This document shows positions 1-6,840 of a stretch of DNA of 64,000 bases, piece by piece. The stretch is from Erysipelotrichales bacterium (lineage in GTDB: Bacteria; Bacillota_I; Bacilli_A; Erysipelotrichales; Erysipelotrichaceae). A model generated the notes under the pieces. That model did no database searches. It saw only the letters and a list, made by a program, of their open reading frames with translations, and was not told the DNA's origin. Made by a program: the position numbers and the translations under genes. Every line of letters starts with the position of its first letter. Position 1 is the stretch's first letter. The stretch spans positions 50,467 to 114,466 of the forward strand of contig CAJTIT010000005.1 of NCBI GenBank assembly GCA_910576345.1, read 5' to 3'.

Positions 1-11
1 AAATTTTAAAT

Positions 12-52
12 AATTATCATGCTTCCTTGCAAAGCAGATCAGCATGATAATT
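12..52. repeat. 11-bp inverted repeat upstream of the AraC-type regulator
   Basis: AATTATCATGC (12-22) and its exact reverse complement (42-52) flank a 19-nt loop, followed by TTTTGATG. The half-site TATCATGCT recurs at about 98-106, just before the regulator gene. It may be the terminator of a gene left of the window, an operator for the AraC protein, or both. Confidence 0.5.
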
Positions 53-136
53 TTGATGTATTGAAAATAGCAAGAATGATGAAAACTGGATAATTTTATC
101 ATGCTATACTGTTTCCTCGGAAAGGAGGGAGTGCAA

Positions 137-982
137 ATGCAAGGACAAGCAGTGTATATTGTTTCACAGGCAATTCGATATATAGAAAATAATTTAGATA
201 ACAAGCTGGATTTGGAAACAGTTGCAACCGCTCTACATTACTCTAAATATCATTTACACCGTATATTTACAAAGATAGTTGGGTTGACGATACATGAATA
301 TGTTCAAAGGAGACAGCTTACAGAAGCGGCTAAGTTACTGGTTTTTTCTAAAAGACCGATTATAGAAATCGCACTTATCAGTGGTTATGAAAGTCAACAA
401 GCATTTACAAGCATTTTTAAAGCAATGTATAAGATGACTCCTGCTGATTTTAGAATAGCTGAAGAATTTTATCCTTTACAGTTAGAAATCCATTTAAGTA
501 AAGAGCCGATAAAAATGGATTTTATAAAAGATGATATACGATTTGCTACTACTAAAGATATAAATGACTGGATGGAATTAGTCCATTTAACAGTTGATGG
601 TTATCCCTATTTAGATGAAACGGATTATCTTGAAAAACTATCTTTCTATATATCTAACAAAAGAGCTTTAATTTTAAGAGATGAAGGTATGGCAATCGGT
701 ATTATGGGATTTTCAGCAGAAACAGGAAGTATTGATTTTCTGGCAGTTCACCCACAATATCGAAATTTGGGGATTGAAAAGGTTTTCCTTGATAAACTTG
801 TAGATGAACTTCTTGCAGGAAAAGAGATTAGTTTAACTACATATCGAGAGGGCGATAAAGCAGATACAGGCTATCGTGAAGAATATTTGCGTCTTGGTTT
901 TGCGGAACGAGAATTGCTTACTGAATATGGGTATCCTACACAACGCTTTGTGCTTCCACCAAAAGATAAGGAGGAAGTGTAA
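137..982 (+). CDS. AraC-family regulator fused to a GNAT acetyltransferase-like domain
   Basis: This 281-residue cytoplasmic protein has an AraC/XylS double helix-turn-helix at its N-terminus (about residues 5-105, with the typical second-HTH stretch 'IIEIALISGYESQQAF'). A GNAT-like domain follows (about 140-275), with 'DFLAVHPQYRNLGIEKVFL' as its acetyl-CoA-binding segment. I start it at ATG 137 because AGGAGG (about 123-128) is ideally spaced. An ATG 36 nt upstream has no ribosome site. The efflux gene begins 1 nt after its stop, so the two form an operon and the regulator probably controls the pump. AraC proteins with C-terminal sensor domains usually bind small molecules. Whether the GNAT part is catalytic or only a ligand sensor cannot be told from sequence. 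Confidence 0.85.
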   Translation: MQGQAVYIVSQAIRYIENNLDNKLDLETVATALHYSKYHLHRIFTKIVGLTIHEYVQRRQLTEAAKLLVFSKRPIIEIALISGYESQQAFTSIFKAMYKMTPADFRIAEEFYPLQLEIHLSKEPIKMDFIKDDIRFATTKDINDWMELVHLTVDGYPYLDETDYLEKLSFYISNKRALILRDEGMAIGIMGFSAETGSIDFLAVHPQYRNLGIEKVFLDKLVDELLAGKEISLTTYREGDKADTGYREEYLRLGFAERELLTEYGYPTQRFVLPPKDKEEV

Positions 983-983
983 A

Positions 984-2204
984 ATGCAACAAGCACAGGA
1001 TACTTGGAAGAAGAAAATAATTCTTTTTCTTATCAGTCAAAGTATTACATTATTTGGCTCTCAAATAGTTCAAATGGCAATCGTATGGTATGTAACACTT
1101 CATACAACCAGCGGTGCATGGGTAGCTGTTTTTTCAGTATGTTCCTATTTACCACAATTTCTTGTTTCGTTTGTAGGTGGAGTTTGGGCTGACCGTTATA
1201 ATCGCAAATTTCTTATCATAGGTGCTGATTTAGGAATAGCGATTGTCACATTTAGCATGATACTTATTATGCCTTATATATCAACAGAAATCGTACTACT
1301 CAGCTTACTGATAGCAATGTCTATTCTTCGTTCTATTGGTGCTGGAATACAGTCACCCGCTGTTAATGCTGTTATCCCACAACTTGTACCAGCAGAAAAT
1401 TTAATGCGTTATAATGGTATCAATGCAACCATGCAATCAGTTGTTCAATTTTCTGCTCCTGCTGTCGCAGGGATAGTTTTATCTGTTGGAACATTGCAGA
1501 ATACATTGTTGATTGATATTTTGACTGCAATAGTAGGGATTGCATTGTTTGCTTGTGTATCATTGCCTAAGCAAGACAAAAAAATCACTTCATCTCCTAT
1601 TTTATCGGATATGAAAAGTGGAATTAACTATGTATTCTCGCAAAAAAATATTGGTATCTTATTGATGATATATGGAATATTTACTTTTCTATGTGTTCCA
1701 GCAGGCTATTTATCTGGACTATTGGTAAGTAGAATATATGGTGATACATACTGGTATCTGACTGCCGTTGAAATATGTGGATTTGGCGGTATGGTTGTTG
1801 GCGGGTTGCTAATGAGTGTATGGGGCGGTTTTCATAAACGTAGTAAAACTATGTTCAGTGGTTTAGCTGTATTTGGAATAATGGCAATAGGTATGGGCAT
1901 AACTCAAATTTTTTTACTGTATCTTATTTTTATGATTTGTTATGGTGTTGCTTTAACGACAATACAAACAACAATCACTACCTTACTTCAAGAAAATACG
2001 AATGTTTCAATGCAGGGACGAATATTTGGCTTCATGGGAGCGATGTATGCTATTTGCTATCCGTTTGGTATGGTAGTTTTCGGTCCTTTAGCAGATATTA
2101 TTTCCCTGCAATGGATTATGATTAGTTCGGGAATTATTTTACTTCTAATGCCTATTTTCTTATGGCTTAAAACAAAGCAAGAAATGGGACGCATTATGGA
2201 TTAG
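984..2204 (+). CDS. MFS efflux transporter, Mef-like
   Basis: A 406-residue polytopic inner-membrane protein of the major facilitator superfamily. The loop 2-3 signature is visible as 'GGVWADRYNRKFLIIGADLG', and the strongly hydrophobic sequence fits about 12 membrane segments. 'AVIPQLVPAENLMRYNGI' resembles the macrolide-efflux (Mef) and H+-antiporter-3 group, so proton-driven drug export is the likely role. The substrate is not predictable. The start is ATG 984 behind AAGGAGGAAG; a longer in-frame version from 876 would overlap the regulator and has no ribosome site. It lies 1 nt downstream of the AraC-GNAT gene, as cargo of the conjugative element. Its last codons overlap a histidine-kinase remnant in another frame, which marks a recombination joint. 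Confidence 0.85.
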   Translation: MQQAQDTWKKKIILFLISQSITLFGSQIVQMAIVWYVTLHTTSGAWVAVFSVCSYLPQFLVSFVGGVWADRYNRKFLIIGADLGIAIVTFSMILIMPYISTEIVLLSLLIAMSILRSIGAGIQSPAVNAVIPQLVPAENLMRYNGINATMQSVVQFSAPAVAGIVLSVGTLQNTLLIDILTAIVGIALFACVSLPKQDKKITSSPILSDMKSGINYVFSQKNIGILLMIYGIFTFLCVPAGYLSGLLVSRIYGDTYWYLTAVEICGFGGMVVGGLLMSVWGGFHKRSKTMFSGLAVFGIMAIGMGITQIFLLYLIFMICYGVALTTIQTTITTLLQENTNVSMQGRIFGFMGAMYAICYPFGMVVFGPLADIISLQWIMISSGIILLLMPIFLWLKTKQEMGRIMD

Positions 2205-2323
2205 GACTTACGATAGTAGAAAAAATAATGAAAGAACATTTCGGATTTGTAAAACTTGAAAACTTAAAAGAAAATGATAAGACGATTGGGGCGAGAGTTT
2301 CTCTTGTTTTCCCCTTGAGGTAA
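2192..2323 (+). pseudogene. C-terminal remnant of a sensor histidine kinase
   Basis: In the frame starting at 2192 the sequence reads HYGLGLTIVEKIMKEHFG and continues to a TAA at 2321-2323, 43 residues in all. GLGLxIV is the G2 box of the HATPase_c fold, and the rest matches the last strands of that domain. Nothing of the kinase upstream survives. The frame enters directly out of the MFS gene's last codons, so a deletion or insertion fused the two. Finding a kinase tail directly before a response-regulator-type DNA-binding domain suggests an ancestral two-component locus. Confidence 0.75.
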
Positions 2324-2345
2324 TATTATTATAGGGGGGGTTGCT

Positions 2346-2761
2346 ATGGGAAAATACTAGTTGTAGAATTTACTGATAAAGAAGATAGTTTATTCCAACA
2401 GATGTTAGAATGGTTGTCCTCAAATGTAGACAAAACGCCTACAATTATCAAAATCCATACATCAGATTTAACTATCGACCCTTACACCCGTATTGTAATG
2501 GATAGACAAGGCAACCAAATATATTTAACTGCAAAAGAATTTGACCTATTATATTTCCTTTCCAGCCACAAAGGACAGGTGTTCACAAAAGAACAGATAT
2601 ACGAAAAAGTATGGGGATATGACAATGCACAAGACGCAAGCAATCTTTCCTCATTTATCAGAAAGCTAAGACTAAAAATCGAACCACACCCAGACAATCC
2701 ACGATATATCATCACTGTCTGGGGTGTGGGGTATAAATTCAGCGAAGAAGAAAAACCGTAG
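2346..2761 (+). pseudogene. OmpR-type winged-helix protein, copy 1, reading frame offset after the start codon
   Basis: Residues encoded from 2357 read LVVEFTDKEDSLF and end in a complete OmpR/PhoB-type winged helix ('LTAKEFDLLYFLSSHKGQVF', 'DASNLSSFIRKLRLKIEP', 'YIITVWGVGYKF'). There is no receiver domain. The natural ATG at 2346, after a G-rich ribosome site, runs into TAG after four codons (ATG GGA AAA TAC TAG). The long frame is entered only by a -1 shift, or by a later start such as ATG 2402 (119 residues). Copy 2 at 5617 shows the same arrangement. It may be a decayed gene, or expressed through slippage or a downstream start. The gene sits between the kinase remnant and the GntR/ABC operon. 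Confidence 0.7.
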
Positions 2762-2802
2762 CTGTATTTCACAATCTATTGTGATCTGCACGCTACGGTT
2801 TT
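2534..2802 (+). repeat. Direct repeat copy 1 (winged-helix 3' half plus terminator)
   Basis: About 269 bp nearly identical to 5805-6073, at an offset of 3271 bp. It covers the DNA-binding half of the winged-helix gene and its terminator. The 5' parts of the two genes are clearly more diverged. The pair brackets the GntR/ABC operon and could recombine to delete it. Confidence 0.85.
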
Positions 2803-2803
2803 T
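2751..2803 (+). terminator. Terminator of winged-helix copy 1
   Basis: AAAAACCGTAGC pairs with GCTACGGTTTTT, and CACAAT pairs with ATTGTG inside it. The stop codon lies in the stem. Being A-rich on one side and T-rich on the other, it could work in both directions. Confidence 0.75.
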
Positions 2804-2984
2804 GAAATATTTAAAGGGCAATAATATGATTTTCATTAACAGGCAGGCATAAGCGAAACATGTATCTCAAGTATGAGCTGACACTTCATAGGGGTAACTA
2901 CTGGAAAATAATAGGATAACAAATGAAAGTGTGTATTTCTCTATGGGATTGCTCACTATTTTTTATACAAACAGCATATAACAC
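2804..2984. other. Non-coding spacer before the GntR promoter
   Basis: No ORF, RNA gene or clear hairpin was recognised between the winged-helix terminator and the promoter at 2985. Confidence 0.5.
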
Positions 2985-3013
2985 TTGACAACAGTTCAGA
3001 ACTGTTATATACT
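2985..3013 (+). promoter_or_regulatory. Promoter with palindromic operator for the GntR/ABC operon
   Basis: TTGACA (2985-2990), 17-bp spacer, TATACT (3008-3013). The spacer is almost entirely the palindrome AACAGTTCAGAACTGTT (2990-3006), which is perfect around its central base. A GntR protein bound there would block RNA polymerase, so autorepression by the first gene of the operon is the simplest reading. Confidence 0.8.
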
Positions 3014-3044
3014 GTTATCAAGAAAAGGAGGAAGGATATAAAGA

Positions 3045-3416
3045 ATGAAAATTATAATCAATACTTCCTTAATGGTTCCCATTTATGAACAAATTGTTGA
3101 CCAGATAAAAATGCTCATACGAAATGGTGAACTAAAGGAAAACGACAATCTACCGTCTGTCCGTACTCTTTCTAAGGAACTAAAAATAAGTGCTTTAACA
3201 GTAAAGAAAGCCTATGATAATTTGGAAAGTGAGGGTTTCACAGTTACAGTACATGGCAAAGGCACTTATGTAGCGGCTACAAATACAGAACTTCTTTTGG
3301 AAGAACAGAAAAAAGAGTTGGAAGCCGATTTAGAGCAGGCTATCCAAAAAGGCAGACGTTGCGGTATTAGTGATGAAGATATAAAAAGTTTATTCGAGTT
3401 GATATTGGAGGGCTGA
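3045..3416 (+). CDS. GntR-family repressor, YtrA subfamily
   Basis: A 123-residue protein with an N-terminal winged helix-turn-helix of the GntR type ('PSVRTLSKELKISALTVKKA', residues 37-56) and only a short helical tail. That is the size and layout of the YtrA subgroup, which controls ABC transporter operons in Firmicutes. The ribosome site GGAGGAAGG precedes ATG 3045. It is the first gene of an operon with the ABC ATPase (3 nt after its stop) and permease. The palindrome inside its promoter is the predicted binding site. The inducing signal is unknown; in related systems it is cell-envelope stress or a peptide antibiotic. Confidence 0.88.
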   Translation: MKIIINTSLMVPIYEQIVDQIKMLIRNGELKENDNLPSVRTLSKELKISALTVKKAYDNLESEGFTVTVHGKGTYVAATNTELLLEEQKKELEADLEQAIQKGRRCGISDEDIKSLFELILEG

Positions 3417-3419
3417 TAT

Positions 3420-4271
3420 ATGTTAAAAATTGAACACTTGAAAAAACATTATGATAATTTTTCTCTTGATTGTTCATTAGAGCTTATGTCTGGTTGTGTA
3501 ACAGGCTTGATTGGACAAAACGGAGCAGGAAAAAGCACAACATTTAAGGCAATACTAGGCTTGATTTCAACTGACGGTGGAAACATCACAATCCTTGGAA
3601 AAGATATAAAAGACTTCACCGTAAAAGATAAAGAAAATTTGGGTGTTGTATTATCTGATTCTGGTTTTAGTGGTTATCTGAAAATCAAGGATATTATCCC
3701 TATATTGCAGAATATGTACTCAAAATTCGATAAGTCATTATTTATTGAACAGGCACAGAGATTTCAACTGCCTATGAATAAACAGATAAAAGAATTTTCA
3801 ACGGGAATGAAAGCAAAACTAAAAGTGCTGGTTGCTATCTCACACAATGCAAAGCTATTGATACTGGACGAACCGACAGCAGGCTTAGATGTAATCGCAA
3901 GAGATGAATTACTTGAAATGTTGAGAGAATTTTTGGAAAAAGATGAAGAACGCTCCATTTTAATTAGTTCTCACATATCTAGTGATTTGGAGTCATTATG
4001 TGACGATCTGTATATGATACATGACGGAAGAATTATTTTACATGAAGATACGGACGTTCTTCTTAGTGATTATGCCTTATTGAAAGTAGACGCAGAGCAA
4101 TATGGCAAGCTGGATAAACAGTTTATCATGCGTTCTAAAAAAGAAACATATGGATATAGCTGTCTGACAAATCAGAAACAGTATTATATCGAGAATTATC
4201 CTAAAATCGCTATTGAAAAAGGTACAATAGATGAAGTTATCACTATGATGATAAGGGGGACAGAACAATGA
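3420..4271 (+). CDS. ABC transporter ATP-binding protein
   Basis: A 283-residue ATPase with Walker A GQNGAGKST (about 33-41), a degenerate signature in 'EFSTGMKAKLKVL' and Walker B 'LLILDEPTAGLD'. The C-terminal 70 residues are an extension common to YtrB/BcrA-like ATPases. It energises the permease encoded next, whose start codon overlaps its last codons (4268-4271). The repressor/ATPase/ABC-2 permease order matches Firmicute operons for antibiotic-peptide resistance or envelope stress. The substrate cannot be predicted. Confidence 0.9.
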   Translation: MLKIEHLKKHYDNFSLDCSLELMSGCVTGLIGQNGAGKSTTFKAILGLISTDGGNITILGKDIKDFTVKDKENLGVVLSDSGFSGYLKIKDIIPILQNMYSKFDKSLFIEQAQRFQLPMNKQIKEFSTGMKAKLKVLVAISHNAKLLILDEPTAGLDVIARDELLEMLREFLEKDEERSILISSHISSDLESLCDDLYMIHDGRIILHEDTDVLLSDYALLKVDAEQYGKLDKQFIMRSKKETYGYSCLTNQKQYYIENYPKIAIEKGTIDEVITMMIRGTEQ

Positions 4272-4924
4272 AAGGTTTATTAGTAAAAGACTTTAAATTG
4301 ATGATGTTACAGAAGAATTTTCTGTTACTCATTCTGGCGATTGTAATTGGAATGATGATATTATCTGATGATATGGTGTTTCCTATTGGTTTTCTGAGTT
4401 TCATTGCCTCGCTATTTACAGTAAGTACAATCAGTTATGATGATTTTGATAATGGAAATGCGTTCTTGTTCACATTACCTATTACCCGTAATAATTATGT
4501 AATTGAAAAATACTTCCTTGGTTTGTTATTTGGGTGTATCGCTTGGATTTTAGCAACTGTTTTAGGAATAATTGTAACTGTATCGAAAGATATATTACCT
4601 GTTACAGATTTAGTGCAGAGTTCTTTGATTATTTTACCTATGATGATTGTTGTTCAAGCAATCATGCTTCCTTTTCAACTTAAATTTGGTGGCGATAAAG
4701 GAAGAATTGCTATGATTGGTGCTTTTGGTGCATTGGCAGTAATTTCTATCGTTATCGTGAAAGGAGCAGAAGCTATTTTCAAAGTTGATTTAATCAGTCT
4801 GCTAGACAATTTACCAACTGTAAGTATGGGAGTTTTTCTTGCTATTACAATTATTATCGCTTTGTTGATGTTACTGATTTCAACGAAAATCAGCTTGTCA
4901 ATTATGAACAAAAAAGAATTTTAG
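4268..4924 (+). CDS. ABC-2 type transporter permease
   Basis: A 218-residue integral membrane protein with about six hydrophobic segments and the opening 'MKGLLVKDFKLMMLQKNF' typical of short ABC-2 permeases paired with YtrB/BcrA-type ATPases. The ATG at 4268 overlaps the ATPase stop by 4 nt, which implies translational coupling. Two very small membrane or basic ORFs follow within the same transcript. It presumably forms a dimer with two ATPase subunits. Confidence 0.85.
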   Translation: MKGLLVKDFKLMMLQKNFLLLILAIVIGMMILSDDMVFPIGFLSFIASLFTVSTISYDDFDNGNAFLFTLPITRNNYVIEKYFLGLLFGCIAWILATVLGIIVTVSKDILPVTDLVQSSLIILPMMIVVQAIMLPFQLKFGGDKGRIAMIGAFGALAVISIVIVKGAEAIFKVDLISLLDNLPTVSMGVFLAITIIIALLMLLISTKISLSIMNKKEF

Positions 4925-4938
4925 AAAGGAGCTATCGC

Positions 4939-5052
4939 ATGGACTTTACAATATTGGCTGTTGTACTACTCCTGTGCGGGGGTATTCCTTTAAGGAATAA
5001 AATATATAAGGAACGCAAGAAGAAAAAAGAGGATAAAAAGAAAGGTATATAA
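4939..5052 (+). CDS. 37-residue single-pass membrane microprotein
   Basis: ATG 4939 follows GAAAGGAGC and lies 14 nt after the permease stop. The protein has one hydrophobic helix (residues 3-18, rich in Leu and Val) and then a very basic tail ('YKERKKKKEDKKKG'). The ribosome site and position make translation likely. I recognise no family. The layout, an outward or in-plane helix with a lysine-rich cytoplasmic tail, would suit an accessory subunit of the ABC permease, but that is inference. Confidence 0.6.
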   Translation: MDFTILAVVLLLCGGIPLRNKIYKERKKKKEDKKKGI

Positions 5053-5065
5053 AGAGGGTGATTTT

Positions 5066-5140
5066 ATGGAAAGTATTTTATGTGTTCTTGCCTTGATAGT
5101 ATTTGCATATTGGTTTTTTATCAAACGTAACAAAAAGTAA
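5066..5140 (+). CDS. 24-residue membrane microprotein
   Basis: ATG 5066 follows AGAGGGTG, 13 nt after the previous small ORF. It encodes MESILCVLALIVFAYWFFIK plus a short basic end (RNKK), a single hydrophobic helix with a positive C-terminus. With its neighbour it makes two consecutive micro-membrane ORFs in the ABC operon. The function is unknown; peptides this small are usually missed by annotation. Confidence 0.5.
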   Translation: MESILCVLALIVFAYWFFIKRNKK

Positions 5141-5163
5141 TTGCTTATTTGAGGAGAATATAA

Positions 5164-5385
5164 ATGAAAAATACTAAGTCATGTCCTAAATGCGGTTCAA
5201 CCGATATTGTTCGTATTCCAGATAACCCTAACCGTCATGCCAGCGGAAATAACATTTATACTAGCACTTATACGCTATTTGGGAAAATCCGGGTAATTCG
5301 TTATGTTTGTTGCTCATGCGGATATGTAGAAAACTGGGTTGAAAACGAAGAAGAATTGAGTGAAATAAGAAAAACATTTGGATAA
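5164..5385 (+). CDS. Small zinc-ribbon protein
   Basis: A 73-residue protein with two CxxC knuckles, 'CPKCGSTDI' near the N-terminus (Cys 8 and 11) and 'CCSCGYVENW' near residue 48. This is the layout of a short zinc-ribbon fold. Ribosome site GAGGAG precedes ATG 5164. It follows the ABC permease and micro-ORFs on the same strand with short gaps, so it is probably co-transcribed. No enzymatic motif is visible; it could bind nucleic acid or a protein partner. Confidence 0.75.
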   Translation: MKNTKSCPKCGSTDIVRIPDNPNRHASGNNIYTSTYTLFGKIRVIRYVCCSCGYVENWVENEEELSEIRKTFG

Positions 5386-5406
5386 TTGAAAGGTTGTTTT
5401 GATGAT

Positions 5407-5592
5407 ATGAAAGAGTATAAATATGTAGAAATAAAGTTTGAAGCAAAGGGTGTGTTATTTCATTCCGCTTCTGAACCTAAAGAAATAATCAACAAATATG
5501 CAAAAGAGGGATATTCTTACGTTGGTTTTATTCCTACTTTAATAGACGCACATGGTAGTTTTAGAAGAATTGACTTGATTTTTGAAAAATAA
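5407..5592 (+). CDS. DUF4177-like small protein
   Basis: ATG 5407 is preferred over an upstream TTG at 5386 that abuts the previous stop. The 61-residue product reads 'MKEYKYVEIKFEAKG' with 'IINKYAKEGYSYVGFIPT' and a hydrophobic end. This beta-alpha-beta pattern is that of the DUF4177 family, of unknown function. It lies 21 nt after the zinc-ribbon gene, probably the last member of the GntR/ABC operon. Confidence 0.65.
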   Translation: MKEYKYVEIKFEAKGVLFHSASEPKEIINKYAKEGYSYVGFIPTLIDAHGSFRRIDLIFEK

Positions 5593-5616
5593 TTTTTTAA
5601 AAGTGCAGGTGATACT

Positions 5617-6032
5617 ATGGGAAGATATTAGTTGCTGAATTTACAGAAAAAGAAGAACATCTTTTTAATCAGCTAGTAGAATGGCTGTCAAACACTTTGT
5701 GTACTGCACCTGTTTCTCTAGGTAAGAAATATGACGGTTTAGATATAAATTGTTTTACTCGCACTGTCACCGACGACAAGGGAGATAAAATACATCTAAC
5801 CGCTAAAGAATTTGACCTGTTATATTTCCTTTCCAGCCACAAAGGACAGGTGTTTACAAAAGAACAGATATATGAAAAAGTATGGGGTTATGACAATGCA
5901 CCAGACGCAAGCAATCTTTCCTCGTTCATCAGAAAGCTAAGACTGAAAATTGAACCACACCCAGACAGTCCACGATATATCATCACTGTCTGGGGTGTGG
6001 GATATAAATTCAGCGGAGAAGAAAAACCGTAG
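5617..6032 (+). pseudogene. OmpR-type winged-helix protein, copy 2, same frame offset
   Basis: This is a paralogue of the gene at 2346. From 5628 it reads LVAEFTEKEEHLF and ends in the same complete winged helix. ATG 5617 has a good ribosome site (AGGTG, 5-nt spacing) but meets TAG after four codons (ATG GGA AGA TAT TAG), so again the long frame lies at -1. No in-frame ATG precedes the DNA-binding domain; translation could otherwise start at GTG 5697 (111 residues). Retention of the offset while the rest of the 5' part diverged is unusual. Next to the XRE gene, this is probably the copy native to the element. Confidence 0.7.
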
Positions 6033-6073
6033 CTGTATTTCACAATTCATTGTGATCTGCACGCTACGGTTTT
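5805..6073 (+). repeat. Direct repeat copy 2 (winged-helix 3' half plus terminator)
   Basis: Partner of 2534-2802, nearly identical across the DNA-binding domain and terminator. See copy 1. Confidence 0.85.
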
Positions 6074-6074
6074 A
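6022..6074. terminator. Terminator between winged-helix copy 2 and the XRE gene
   Basis: Same AAAACCGTAGC / GCTACGGTTTT stem as at 2751-2803. It lies between convergent genes, and the XRE stop codon touches its right edge, so it probably serves both strands. Confidence 0.75.
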
Positions 6075-6440
6075 TTTGTCCTCATTTAACTTTGCTTCAA
6101 ACATTTTTACGGTTCGCATGGAAGTTTTGGTTGCTTTCAAAACATCTACCAGCACACGGATTTCATATTCGTTACAATCTTCCAGTATCTCCCTTGCTTC
6201 TTTCTCAAAGACAGGCTTTGAAGCTAAAACTGTATCACATAGTAATTCGTCAACTGATACCGTCAAGGTATTGGCAATAGCAACCAGAGTTGTTAAACTG
6301 ACTGATGTATTACCAGTTTCTATATTGCTTACATGCTGTGGAGTAACACCTATTCTGTCAGCAACAGTTTCTTGAGTGAGGTTCTTTTTAATTCTGGCAA
6401 TCTTAATTCTCTTGCCGATAGCTTTATAGTCAAGCTCCAT
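6072..6440 (-). CDS. XRE-family repressor of the conjugative element (Tn916 orf9 position)
   Basis: A 122-residue protein with an N-terminal lambda-repressor-like helix-turn-helix (about residues 9-64, 'LTQETVADRIGVTPQHVSNI') and a C-terminal helical segment. Ribosome site AAGGAG sits before ATG 6440. It is divergent from the element's regulatory ORFs, exactly where Tn916 carries orf9, whose product represses the orf7/orf8 circuit. By analogy it keeps the sigma, xis and transfer functions silent. The shared intergenic region (6441-6596) contains a strong rightward promoter, the likely target. Confidence 0.88.
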   Translation of the reverse strand: MELDYKAIGKRIKIARIKKNLTQETVADRIGVTPQHVSNIETGNTSVSLTTLVAIANTLTVSVDELLCDTVLASKPVFEKEAREILEDCNEYEIRVLVDVLKATKTSMRTVKMFEAKLNEDK

Positions 6441-6480
6441 GTAACTGACACACTCCTTTCAAAAAATCTATTCTTATACA

Positions 6481-6509
6481 TTGTAACCTTTGCAAAAATG
6501 CTTTATAAT
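6481..6509 (+). promoter_or_regulatory. Rightward promoter of the element's regulatory operon
   Basis: TTGTAA (6481-6486), 17-bp spacer, TATAAT (6504-6509), followed by the ORF at 6597. It sits in the divergent region next to the XRE gene and is probably repressed by it. Confidence 0.7.
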
Positions 6510-6596
6510 GGACTAATAAAGGTATCTATTCCAACGGTTATAGTTTTATTCAATTTTGATAGAATATACATCTTAGAAAAGAGGTGCATTAAAGAT

Positions 6597-6821
6597 ATGA
6601 TGAAATTCAGTAAAAGGGACAGCAAAAAAATGATTAAAGAAATGGCTCGTCTGTACGGGCTTTCTGTTTCAGAAGTCCGTGAGCAGATACAGGATAAAAT
6701 CATAGCGGTAATGGACAGTGACGACCCAGACCAGCAGGCAGAGTTTAAGCGTATGTTTGGCAACCGTACCCCTACCCCAGAGGAATTTATCTGCACTGCC
6801 AGCAGACAGCTAAAATTTTAA
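6597..6821 (+). CDS. Small conserved element protein (about 74 aa)
   Basis: ATG at 6597 or 6600, after GAAAAGAGGTG. The product opens 'MMKFSKRDSKKMIKEMARLY' and ends 'TPTPEEFICTASRQLKF'. It is charged and mostly helical, with no membrane segment. I recognise the type as a small ORF recurrent in the regulatory end of gut Tn916-like elements, but no biochemical function. It stands between the XRE repressor and the orf7-like sigma gene, where Tn916 carries orf10. Confidence 0.65.
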   Translation: MMKFSKRDSKKMIKEMARLYGLSVSEVREQIQDKIIAVMDSDDPDQQAEFKRMFGNRTPTPEEFICTASRQLKF

Positions 6822-6840
6822 AGATTTAGGAGTGGTTATT

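Noticed and set aside
4077..4911. Minus-strand ORFs inside the ABC ATPase and permease genes
   Set aside because: They are opposite clear family members, with no start signals and no domain resemblance.
5950..6821. Long plus-strand ORFs opposite the XRE gene (5950-6375, 6333-)
   Set aside because: They are shadows of the minus-strand XRE gene; only the part from 6597 on has a ribosome site and element-like protein sequence.
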